DNA of 64,000 nucleotides from Gracilinema caldarium (GTDB taxonomy: Bacteria; Spirochaetota; Spirochaetia; Treponematales; Breznakiellaceae): contig NZ_JAJUHW010000010.1 of assembly GCF_029265695.1 (NCBI RefSeq), positions 16,308 through 80,307 of the forward strand. The letters are read 5' to 3'. Of the stretch, positions 17,258 through 25,124 are shown piece by piece. Position 1 is the stretch's first letter, and each line of letters starts with the position of its first letter. The notes beneath the pieces were generated by a model. It searched no databases. It was not told the origin of the DNA and worked only from the letters and a program-made list of their open reading frames with translations. Position numbers and translations under genes: made by a program.

Positions 17258-18062
17258 CAGCGGCGGCTTCGACCACCTTGGCGCCCCATTGCTTAAGTCT
17301 GCCTTCTATAAAATCGAGACAGGCTTCGTGCTGGGCCTTTCCGCGGCCCTCTACCATCATAGGCTCACCGAACTCGATATATACGGTTCGATCCCGGTGT
17401 ACGGGCCCAAAACCCTTAAGCAGAGCTCCGTTGCTCCAATAGTCAGTTTTGAGCGCCACGGGAACTATGGGGACCCCCGCTTTGGCAGCAAGTTTTATTC
17501 CCAGACTGTTGAACTTGGTCCGGTCAAAAACTTCGGTCCTTGTACCCTGGGGGAAAATAATAATAGAAATACCCTTCACAAGCCGCTCAGAACCGCCAGT
17601 CAGCACCGCCTCCAGGTCTCCGCGGGGGTCTTTCCGGGTTACCGTAATAGGGTCCCGGGACCGCATAATGGGTCCCCAAATAGGGCCGTGTACAAGCTTT
17701 TCCTTGACTACATAGGTAACCGGCTTAATGGGGCAAATGAGACCGGGAAGTATGGTGGTTTCCATGGTTCCCATGTGGTTTGCCACAAAAACCATAGGCC
17801 CGGGGAACTTTTTAACATTATCCATGCCCCGGATATCAAACTTGGCGCCGCAGCTTTCCAGGTAGCCCATGAGTTCCCGGGAGCTGTCGGCCCAGACCTC
17901 ATCGGTATAGAGACCCTTTAAGGCCAGAGCCCGATACTTAAAAATAACTTTGATAAAAAAACTGTAGGGACTCCACCGAGAGCCCAAAAGAAGGTATTCC
18001 CTGAAGGCCCGCTTGACCTTATCGGGAGTCTTGTAGGAGTCGCCTTCGAATACGGTTGCCAT
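17253..18062 (-). CDS. PlsC-type 1-acylglycerol-3-phosphate acyltransferase
   Basis: A 269-residue membrane-associated lysophospholipid acyltransferase, likely making phosphatidic acid. The two family motifs are recognisable but divergent: NHMGTMET near residue 96 (HX4E instead of the usual HX4D) and IIFPQGTRTE near 175 (normally FPEGTRS). The substitutions raise the possibility of a different substrate or weaker activity. It is the last gene of the long minus-strand block, 12 nt after transketolase. No clear Shine-Dalgarno is visible before the ATG. Confidence 0.82.
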   Translation of the reverse strand: MATVFEGDSYKTPDKVKRAFREYLLLGSRWSPYSFFIKVIFKYRALALKGLYTDEVWADSSRELMGYLESCGAKFDIRGMDNVKKFPGPMVFVANHMGTMETTILPGLICPIKPVTYVVKEKLVHGPIWGPIMRSRDPITVTRKDPRGDLEAVLTGGSERLVKGISIIIFPQGTRTEVFDRTKFNSLGIKLAAKAGVPIVPVALKTDYWSNGALLKGFGPVHRDRTVYIEFGEPMMVEGRGKAQHEACLDFIEGRLKQWGAKVVEAAAE

Positions 18063-18074
18063 GCTGTCTGCCGC

Positions 18075-20036
18075 CTATACCCGGTTTATAATACCGACCA
18101 GGGCATCAACAGTAAAGCCGAGGTGCTCGGCCACCTTGTCACCGGGGCCTGATTCTCCAAAGCGATCCACCGAAAGGATATCCGCTTCCTTTGCCCAGCC
18201 TTCCCAGCCCATGCGGCTGCCGGCTTCTACAACCACGGTCCGCACACCTTCAGGGATAATAGCATTCTTAATTTCCGCTGGCTGCTGTTCAAAAAGCTCC
18301 CGGCTTATCATCGATACCACCTGGACCTGTTTTCCCTGGACTTTTTCCGCCGCGGCGAGGGCCATGGGGACCTCAGAGCCGGTGGCAATAATGACCACAT
18401 CGGCTTTTCCCGCGGGCTTTTTCACGATATAAGCGCCGGTCTTAATGGTTTCCCGCCAGTCAGGATCGGCCTTTGAGAAAACCGGTACATTTTGCCGGGT
18501 GAGGGCTAATACCGTGGGACCGTCGGTCCGTTCAAGGGCCATTTTCCAGGCCAGGCTTGTTTCTTCAGCATCTGCGGGCCGCAGCACCCGTACATTCGGT
18601 ATGGCCCTGAGGCTTGCAAGGTGTTCTATCGGCTGGTGGGTCGGCCCGTCTTCCCCGATATAGATGGAGTCATGGGTAAGCACATAAATGACCGGCTGCT
18701 TCATGAGTGCCGAAAGCCGGAGGGCAGGCCGGAGGTAATCGGCAAATACAAGGAAGGTAGCACAGAAAGCCCGCAGTCCCCCGTGCAGCTGGATACCATT
18801 GGAGATGGCGGCCATACCAAACTCCCGGATACCAAAGTGAATATAGCGGCCGTTCCGCTGTACAGGTCCGAAAACGCCTGCTTCAGGAATGGCCACCGCA
18901 TTGGGGCTCTGAAGGTCCGCAGAACCGCCGACAAGATTCTTAATAGCCCGGGCCGCTTCCACCAGCACCTTATTGGAAGCCGTACGGGTGGCTATTTTTT
19001 CGCCCAATGCAAAGGCCGGATCCGTAAAGGTTCCAGGCGTAGCCGCAAAAAAGGCATCCCATTCGGCGCGCTTGTCCGGATTCGCCAGAGACCAGGCATC
19101 GAACAGAGACTGCCATTCGGAACGGGCCTTTTTCCATTCCTGCCGTTTCTGGGCAAAATACTCTTGAGCCTCGGGGGCAACATAAAATTCAGAGGGAATA
19201 CCCAGGGCGGCCCGGGCGGCGGCGATTTCGTCGGCCCCCAGGGGTGCGCCATGCACCGAGTGGCTTCCCTGTTTGTTGGGGGCCCCCTTACCGATAATTG
19301 AGGTCAGAATAATGAGACTCGGCTTGCTTGTTTCTGCCTTGGCTTTGGCCAACAGGTCCGCAATCTCATCAAAATTGTACATGGAACCCTTCAGCACCTG
19401 CCACCCATAGGCCTCGTAGCGTTTCGCCACATCTTCTGTGAACGACAGGTCCGTAGATCCATCAATGGTAATCTTATTTGAATCATAAAAGGCGATAAGT
19501 TTCCCCAGTTTAAGGTGACCCGCCAAACTCGATGCTTCGGCGGATACCCCTTCCTGGAGACAGCCGTCGCCTACCAGTGTATAGGTATAATGATTGATGA
19601 TTTGATGAGATGGGGTATTAAAGTGGGCCGCCAGATAAGCTTCAGCTATGGCCATACCAACCGCGGTTGCCATCCCCTGACCCAGGGGCCCCGTGGTCGT
19701 TTCGATGCCCGGAGCTGCGCCGTATTCAGGGTGGCCTGCACAGGGAGAACCAATCTGCCTAAAGGATTTAATATCATCCAAGGTGATGGGATAACCGCTC
19801 ATATGCAAGAGGGAATATAAAAACATGGAACCATGCCCAGCGGACAGTACAAAACGATCCCGATCAATCCAAGCAGGATCGCTGGGATCATGGCGCAAAA
19901 GCTCTCCATACAGGACAGCCCCCAATTCTGCCGCTCCCAGAGGAAGTCCCGGATGACCTGAATTGGCCTTTTGGATCGCATCCATAGAAAGTGAACGAAC
20001 ACTCAGTGCGACCTTCTCCAACGCTTTCGTATTCAT
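18075..20036 (-). CDS. tkt: Transketolase
   Basis: A thiamine diphosphate enzyme of the pentose phosphate pathway. Seen are [14 protein letters not shown] near residue 27, the ThDP-binding [13 protein letters not shown] near 156, the pyrimidine-domain [12 protein letters not shown] near 465, and the C-terminal [12 protein letters not shown]. The 653-residue length is normal. The ATG at 20036 has AAGGAG at the right distance; the ORF-track start one codon earlier is a TTG. It lies between the PTS-type IIA gene and plsC in the same transcription unit. Confidence 0.96.
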   Translation of the reverse strand: MNTKALEKVALSVRSLSMDAIQKANSGHPGLPLGAAELGAVLYGELLRHDPSDPAWIDRDRFVLSAGHGSMFLYSLLHMSGYPITLDDIKSFRQIGSPCAGHPEYGAAPGIETTTGPLGQGMATAVGMAIAEAYLAAHFNTPSHQIINHYTYTLVGDGCLQEGVSAEASSLAGHLKLGKLIAFYDSNKITIDGSTDLSFTEDVAKRYEAYGWQVLKGSMYNFDEIADLLAKAKAETSKPSLIILTSIIGKGAPNKQGSHSVHGAPLGADEIAAARAALGIPSEFYVAPEAQEYFAQKRQEWKKARSEWQSLFDAWSLANPDKRAEWDAFFAATPGTFTDPAFALGEKIATRTASNKVLVEAARAIKNLVGGSADLQSPNAVAIPEAGVFGPVQRNGRYIHFGIREFGMAAISNGIQLHGGLRAFCATFLVFADYLRPALRLSALMKQPVIYVLTHDSIYIGEDGPTHQPIEHLASLRAIPNVRVLRPADAEETSLAWKMALERTDGPTVLALTRQNVPVFSKADPDWRETIKTGAYIVKKPAGKADVVIIATGSEVPMALAAAEKVQGKQVQVVSMISRELFEQQPAEIKNAIIPEGVRTVVVEAGSRMGWEGWAKEADILSVDRFGESGPGDKVAEHLGFTVDALVGIINRV

Positions 20037-20053
20037 CAATTACTCCTTATGCA

Positions 20054-20542
20054 TTATTTCCAGGCTACTTCCGCAGCGCGGATAGCCCCAATCAGTTCTT
20101 CCTTAGAAGCCCGCTGTTCCAAAAGATCCCGGAAGGCTTCCTGCTGGCAGAGGAAACTGATCCGTGACAGGGTCCAGAGGTGCGATTTTGGTGTGGCAGA
20201 TACGATGAGAATGAGAGTTTGGACTGGCCGGCCATCGAGGGCTTTCCAGTCTATTGCTTTTTGCAGAAAGGCTATAGTGATAAACTGATCATTGATATCC
20301 TTAAGCAAAGGGCTGCGGGGGTGAGGCAGGGCGATACCGTTTCCCACAGCAGTAGGCATGAGCTCTTCCCGTTCAATAATTGCCTTTTTAAGCTGCTCCC
20401 TGGTCAAACTGGGAGGCAGTTCTACAGTTTCTACCAGGCTATGAAGGGCCTCGCTCACCGTATTGCCGCTCACATTATAAAAAACACCACCCCGTTCAAG
20501 CAGGGTAGAAATATCCATCGAAGCTTCCGACTGTACAGCCAT
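20054..20542 (-). CDS. PTS IIA-like protein, fructose/nitrogen (PtsN) type
   Basis: A single-domain PTS enzyme IIA of 162 residues. The phosphorylatable histidine is H74 in GNGIALPHPRSP. No IIB or IIC domain is fused or nearby, so a regulatory role as in the nitrogen PTS is more likely than sugar transport. AAGGAG upstream supports the ATG at 20542. It starts 3 nt after the preceding gene and ends 18 nt before tkt, so it belongs to the operon. Confidence 0.88.
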   Translation of the reverse strand: MAVQSEASMDISTLLERGGVFYNVSGNTVSEALHSLVETVELPPSLTREQLKKAIIEREELMPTAVGNGIALPHPRSPLLKDINDQFITIAFLQKAIDWKALDGRPVQTLILIVSATPKSHLWTLSRISFLCQQEAFRDLLEQRASKEELIGAIRAAEVAWK

Positions 20543-20544
20543 GC

Positions 20545-22575
20545 TTACTCCTTTTCCCCCTGTAAAGATAAAGATAACAATCGATTGTTACAAGTAGAAG
20601 TATCAAATTGGTCGGGGTCAAAATCTTTTCCCAGAGCCTTTCGAGATTCGGCCTGTTCGGCAGAATTGCCTTTTTGGAGTCCCGCCAGCATGCGCCTATA
20701 CCGCAAGGGGCCGCCAATATGCTCTGGCGGAGCCGCTCCGGCTCCGGCAATACAGACCACCCTTGAGGGAGCCTGTGCATCTTCTACCGGATGCAAATGG
20801 CTGATTCGAACCTCCCACTCGGCGTTGTAATCGTAATTATAAACAAATTCCGAAACTCCGGCATCGATAATTTCCCCGATAGAAACAAGCCGTTCATCCT
20901 TATCGCTGGTGCTGCCTTCCGTATCATACATTTCGCCGTCGATAACAAATCCGTGCATTTTTTCGCCCGACCAGCCAAATAGGGCAAGGATGATGCGATG
21001 CAGGTCCCAAAGCGAAAGGGAGTCATAAACTACAATACGGCGCCACACCGAAGTACCCGAAATTGCAAGCTGCAGAGCCTGCCACTGGGCTTTTTGCCGA
21101 AACTGCTGATCAGAGCGAACCACCGAAAGGCGGCTGCGCCGGTAACCGTCGAGGGCTTCCTGCACCCGGCGCTTTATGTCTTCGTAGGTTTCTATCATCC
21201 CTTCCAGTGCGGTGTCCATCATTTCCAGATCCGCCTTATCCAAGGGCTGTTCCAAATCCAGGTCTTCCAAAAGCCGCGCTGAGTGAAGCTGCAATTGGGA
21301 GAGCATTACCAGGGTATGCCGGGGAAGCCATGACTGATCCACCCCATGACCGCTCAGCTGATTCATCAATGAGACTACTGCGGTATGCAATTCGGCTGCA
21401 CTATGACGTATGGGCCCCATATCCTTATCAAGAAACAGGCTGTAGGTCTGGGCAAACTCCTCGTACACTTCCATGACATACTGGGACAGGAACAATTCAT
21501 CTTCCACATTCATTTTGATGGGAGCAGGGACGATACGGCCAATTAACGCAGGGAGCGCATCATCCTGTTGATAAAGGGCATCCCGGATGTAAGACTGAAT
21601 GACATATTCCGAAACCGGTAGTCCATAGGTGTACAACATGTCTTCGAGCTCAGTCTTATCCGGAGGGGCCCCGTCTTCGGTCCACCGGCTTCCGTCAGGA
21701 ATTTCTTTTCCCGCATACCAAAACCGGCTTTCCATGCCATAGGGGACCGTATCTATGGCATCGGTATACTCATATATAAAGGATTCTAAGCTTATAGCAG
21801 GGAGCTCTAAAAGCCGCTGGCCGCCATACCAGAAGGCAAAGGCAAGCTGTTCTTCTGTGGAAGAAGCGGGACCAATATGCTCAAAGGCGGTAAAAAAGCC
21901 CTGTTCTAACACCTGAGCCCACTCTACAGCCCCGTCGGCCAGAACATCTTTTGCCAACACATCAACAATGGTGAAAATACCGGCTTTCCAATCGGTTACC
22001 TGGACAACAAGACCGTTTCCGGGGACAAAACCTGTTTCACGGTAAAAGCTGCGGAGATCCAAGGTTGTAATGGAAACTTCTCCGGGCTCCTCGTAGGGGT
22101 CCGCATTAAAAGCGGCTTCATTGTCCGGGTTGTCCTTGGCAATATATTGAGGAGCATACTCTTCCCCATACAAACTGTAAAAAGGATAAAAATCTTCGGG
22201 CTTTCCTTCCGTGTGGGTCTTGGGAATGACATCATCCTTCCAGACAAACTGAAATTCATGGGGAAAAAGGATAGGATTCTCGAAGGGCAGACATCGATGC
22301 CCCGGAATCAGAATACCATTTTGGATTTCAAGCCGGCTGGGCTCTATAACAAAACGGACGTTCTCAAAAAAGCCCCGCCGGGTCTGATACATATTGTTCG
22401 GCAGGGGAAAGGCCAGCCTTCGCTTTTCTATAAACAATAGGATTTCTTCAGCTAAACGAGATTTTCCCGCCGAACCTGTTTTTTTATAGATGATTTCTAA
22501 TACATCACCAATAGTAAAGGGCTCAATTCGCTCTTCGAGAAAATCATACAGGATATCTTCCGCTTCAATGGTCAT
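20545..22575 (-). CDS. Large protein with C-terminal pRiA4b ORF-3-like domain
   Basis: A cytoplasmic protein of about 676 residues. The last 180 or so residues match the plasmid pRiA4b ORF-3-like family: LQLAISGTSVWRRIVVYDS, LHRIILALFGWSGEKMHGF and YNYDYNAEWEVRI. The family is named from plasmids but its function is unknown. The N-terminal 480 residues are acidic and I do not recognise them. I prefer the ATG at 22575 (MTIEAED), with GGGG upstream, over the GTG chosen by the ORF track. It sits within a housekeeping operon between thrC and ptsN, which does not suggest mobility. Confidence 0.7.
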   Translation of the reverse strand: MTIEAEDILYDFLEERIEPFTIGDVLEIIYKKTGSAGKSRLAEEILLFIEKRRLAFPLPNNMYQTRRGFFENVRFVIEPSRLEIQNGILIPGHRCLPFENPILFPHEFQFVWKDDVIPKTHTEGKPEDFYPFYSLYGEEYAPQYIAKDNPDNEAAFNADPYEEPGEVSITTLDLRSFYRETGFVPGNGLVVQVTDWKAGIFTIVDVLAKDVLADGAVEWAQVLEQGFFTAFEHIGPASSTEEQLAFAFWYGGQRLLELPAISLESFIYEYTDAIDTVPYGMESRFWYAGKEIPDGSRWTEDGAPPDKTELEDMLYTYGLPVSEYVIQSYIRDALYQQDDALPALIGRIVPAPIKMNVEDELFLSQYVMEVYEEFAQTYSLFLDKDMGPIRHSAAELHTAVVSLMNQLSGHGVDQSWLPRHTLVMLSQLQLHSARLLEDLDLEQPLDKADLEMMDTALEGMIETYEDIKRRVQEALDGYRRSRLSVVRSDQQFRQKAQWQALQLAISGTSVWRRIVVYDSLSLWDLHRIILALFGWSGEKMHGFVIDGEMYDTEGSTSDKDERLVSIGEIIDAGVSEFVYNYDYNAEWEVRISHLHPVEDAQAPSRVVCIAGAGAAPPEHIGGPLRYRRMLAGLQKGNSAEQAESRKALGKDFDPDQFDTSTCNNRLLSLSLQGEKE

Positions 22576-22653
22576 AAACATCCCCACTATGAACCGTATA
22601 GGCCCTGAGTATCAAGCGGTTTTCATGGGGAATGGAACCATAGCTCCAAAATG

Positions 22654-24054
22654 TCAGGGGCGCCCACTCAGCAGTGTTTCGACCAGAGCTTCCACATTGG
22701 CCGAAATGGTCCGGGCCTGTACGGTACGATTCATCGCCGCAGCCAGGGCCGGCGGTACCGGTACGGGGCCAACCAATTGTTCTACTGTTTCGGAAAATTT
22801 AGCCGGATGAGCAGTGCCCAAAACAGCCACAGGACCGGAAATATGGGCTAGCCTATGCTCACTGCTATGCTGCTGTGACTGCCATCGATCTACCGCAGCC
22901 CAACCCACCGCACCATGGGGATCAAGCACATAGCCAGTCCTGTCAAAGACCTCTGAGATCGTCTGTTTTGTGCTGGTATCGTCGATCCAGAAACCCATAA
23001 TATTGTTTCGCAATTCTTCATAGGTCCAATGAGAACTCATCCGTTCAAAGTTGCTCGGAGTGCCTACGTCCATAGCGTTAGAAATCGTCGCCACCGAAGG
23101 CCGCGGCTCGTATATCCCCGAAGCAAGATAATCCGGAATGGTCTTATTACTATTGGTTGCCGCAATAAAACCAGCAATCGGAGCACCCATAGCCTGGGCA
23201 TAAAGACCCGCAGTCAGATTACCAAAATTGCCGCTGGGAACACAGAATAAAATTTCCTTTCCAAGCTGCCCCGATCTGAGCACTCCTTGTTCGTGGGACT
23301 TTCCTCTGAGCCGAGGTGTAGGAACCAGGTCTTCACTGTAACGGCCAGCCTTTGCCAGCCCCGCAGCGGCAGCATAATATACAGCCTGAGGAAGTAGCCG
23401 GGATATGTTGATGGAATTGGCGGAGGAAAGATTGATGCGCCGGCTCAATTCAGGATGCACAAAGGCGCTTTTTACCAGCCGCTGGCAATCATCGAAACTG
23501 CCTTCCACAGCAATGGCCGCGACATTCCCTCCGAGGCCGGCTATCTGCCGTTCCTGCAGGGGGCTCACCCGGCCTTGAGGATACAGTACCGTAACCGAAA
23601 TACCTTCGACTCCAAAAAAACCATCAGCGACAGCCCCGCCCGTATCACCGGACGTGGCCACCAGTATATGGAGATCCCTATCCTCGTTCCGCCTCAGATA
23701 GGAAAAACAGCGAGCCATAAAACGGGCTCCAAAATCTTTAAACGCTGCGGTCGGGCCATGGAAGAGCTCTAGTACCAATCGGTCATCTACCGGAACGAGG
23801 GGTGCAGAAAAATTAAAGGCCGATTCTACCATGGCACCAAGAACAGAATCGGGTATATCCTCGTGAACAAAGGGCCGTATGGTCTCAAATGCAATGTCAA
23901 TAAAGGCCATGGTACCCAGGGAAGATCGGACCGCAGGAGTATAGCTTGGAATCTCCTGGGGAATATAAAGCCCACCATCCGAGGAGAGGCCGCCTAAGGC
24001 TGCGGCAGAAAAGGATACCGCCAGAGACTTGTCGCGGGTGCTAAAATATTTCAT
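22654..24054 (-). CDS. thrC: Threonine synthase
   Basis: A PLP enzyme converting O-phosphohomoserine to threonine. The N-terminal MKYFSTRDKSLAVSF and GLSSDGGLYIP, the PLP lysine in HGPTAAFKDFGARFM and the phosphate-binding SGDTGGA mark it clearly as the ThrC2-like type with about 466 residues. The correct start is the ATG at 24054, which has GAGGAAG upstream; the ORF track begins five codons earlier at a TTG. It follows lgt at 20 nt. No other threonine genes are nearby. Confidence 0.95.
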   Translation of the reverse strand: MKYFSTRDKSLAVSFSAAALGGLSSDGGLYIPQEIPSYTPAVRSSLGTMAFIDIAFETIRPFVHEDIPDSVLGAMVESAFNFSAPLVPVDDRLVLELFHGPTAAFKDFGARFMARCFSYLRRNEDRDLHILVATSGDTGGAVADGFFGVEGISVTVLYPQGRVSPLQERQIAGLGGNVAAIAVEGSFDDCQRLVKSAFVHPELSRRINLSSANSINISRLLPQAVYYAAAAGLAKAGRYSEDLVPTPRLRGKSHEQGVLRSGQLGKEILFCVPSGNFGNLTAGLYAQAMGAPIAGFIAATNSNKTIPDYLASGIYEPRPSVATISNAMDVGTPSNFERMSSHWTYEELRNNIMGFWIDDTSTKQTISEVFDRTGYVLDPHGAVGWAAVDRWQSQQHSSEHRLAHISGPVAVLGTAHPAKFSETVEQLVGPVPVPPALAAAMNRTVQARTISANVEALVETLLSGRP

Positions 24055-24074
24055 GGGCAACTTCCTCAACCGTT

Positions 24075-25112
24075 CTATTTTAATTTTTTGCGCAGTTTTT
24101 TCTGTTCATTCCTGCGTTTTGACCGGTCTTCCTGGTGCTGTTCTACCAGGGCAGGGCTACCAAGCTGTACCGTTCCCGGTTTATTGTTTGGCAGCCTGGA
24201 TGCGATGAACAGCCAGATACCGCCACCTAAAATCATCAGAAAGCAGAGTATTTGTCCAGTAGAGAAATTAAAAAAGGATGAGAATAAAGCTGGCGGCAGG
24301 CCCGTTTTTACCAGTTCTATCCGATACCCCAGATCTGCGTCGGGTTCCCTAAAATACTCAATAAAGAAACGGAAGGTTCCATATCCAATGATATAAAGCC
24401 CGATAAGAAATCCCTTAAAGGGCCGTTTATTCCGTAGATACCACAGAATAGCCCAGAGGACTATTCCTTCGAACAGAGCCTCATAGAGCTGGGACGGGTG
24501 ACGGGGCAGATTAACATAGCCATTGACCGGAACGATAGCGAGCTCTTCGGCAATGGTTTTTACCCACGGCAGATTGTAGGGGAATTGTTCTGCATGGGGA
24601 AAAATCATACCAATGGGACTAGTGGTAACCCGTCCGTAGAGTTCTCCGTTAAAAAAGTTGCCGAGACGACCAAAGGTATATCCCAGAGGGACCGCCGCTA
24701 CCAGCATATCCCCCAGTTCCCGGGCATCCCATTTTTTGTACGCGCAGTACCACACAAATCCTACAATCGCTCCCAAAAGGCCCCCATGGTAGCTCATCCC
24801 CTGGAGGCCTACGAATTTTTTGCCCTCAAAGGGCCAGAAAATTCGCCAGGGCTTTTGAAGGTAGATACCACTCGTATCATAGACAATGGTGGCAAAAATA
24901 CGGGCCCCAACTAAAAGGCCCACAATAGTCCAGAAAAACAAGGATGAAATACTGTCCTCATCCAGATGAAGGTTCCGTTCCTTTTGCTGCCTGCGAAAAA
25001 GCAGATAGGCAATTACAAAGGCTACCAGGTACATAAGCCCATACCAACGAACCGGAAGACCTGGAATTATCTCCGGCCTGATCCAGGTTGGATATTTAAT
25101 ATAGAGCGGCAT
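24075..25112 (-). CDS. lgt: Prolipoprotein diacylglyceryl transferase
   Basis: The inner-membrane enzyme that adds diacylglycerol to the lipobox cysteine of prolipoproteins. About seven membrane segments are seen with the conserved YHGGLLGAIVG (essential histidine), the Lgt signature GRLGNFFNGELYGRVT near residue 148 and HPSQLYEALFEG. The protein is 345 residues, a little long because of a basic C-terminal tail (KRRNEQKKLRKKLK). AGGAG precedes the ATG. It lies between fapA and thrC. Confidence 0.96.
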   Translation of the reverse strand: MPLYIKYPTWIRPEIIPGLPVRWYGLMYLVAFVIAYLLFRRQQKERNLHLDEDSISSLFFWTIVGLLVGARIFATIVYDTSGIYLQKPWRIFWPFEGKKFVGLQGMSYHGGLLGAIVGFVWYCAYKKWDARELGDMLVAAVPLGYTFGRLGNFFNGELYGRVTTSPIGMIFPHAEQFPYNLPWVKTIAEELAIVPVNGYVNLPRHPSQLYEALFEGIVLWAILWYLRNKRPFKGFLIGLYIIGYGTFRFFIEYFREPDADLGYRIELVKTGLPPALFSSFFNFSTGQILCFLMILGGGIWLFIASRLPNNKPGTVQLGSPALVEQHQEDRSKRRNEQKKLRKKLK

Positions 25113-25124
25113 ACTTACTCCTGC

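Noticed and set aside
18621-19301. Plus-strand ORF of 226 aa inside tkt
   Set aside because: Antisense of a clear transketolase gene.
20545-22575. Plasmid or transposon origin because of the pRiA4b ORF-3-like domain
   Set aside because: The gene is embedded in a housekeeping operon with short gaps and no transposase, terminal repeats or att sites.
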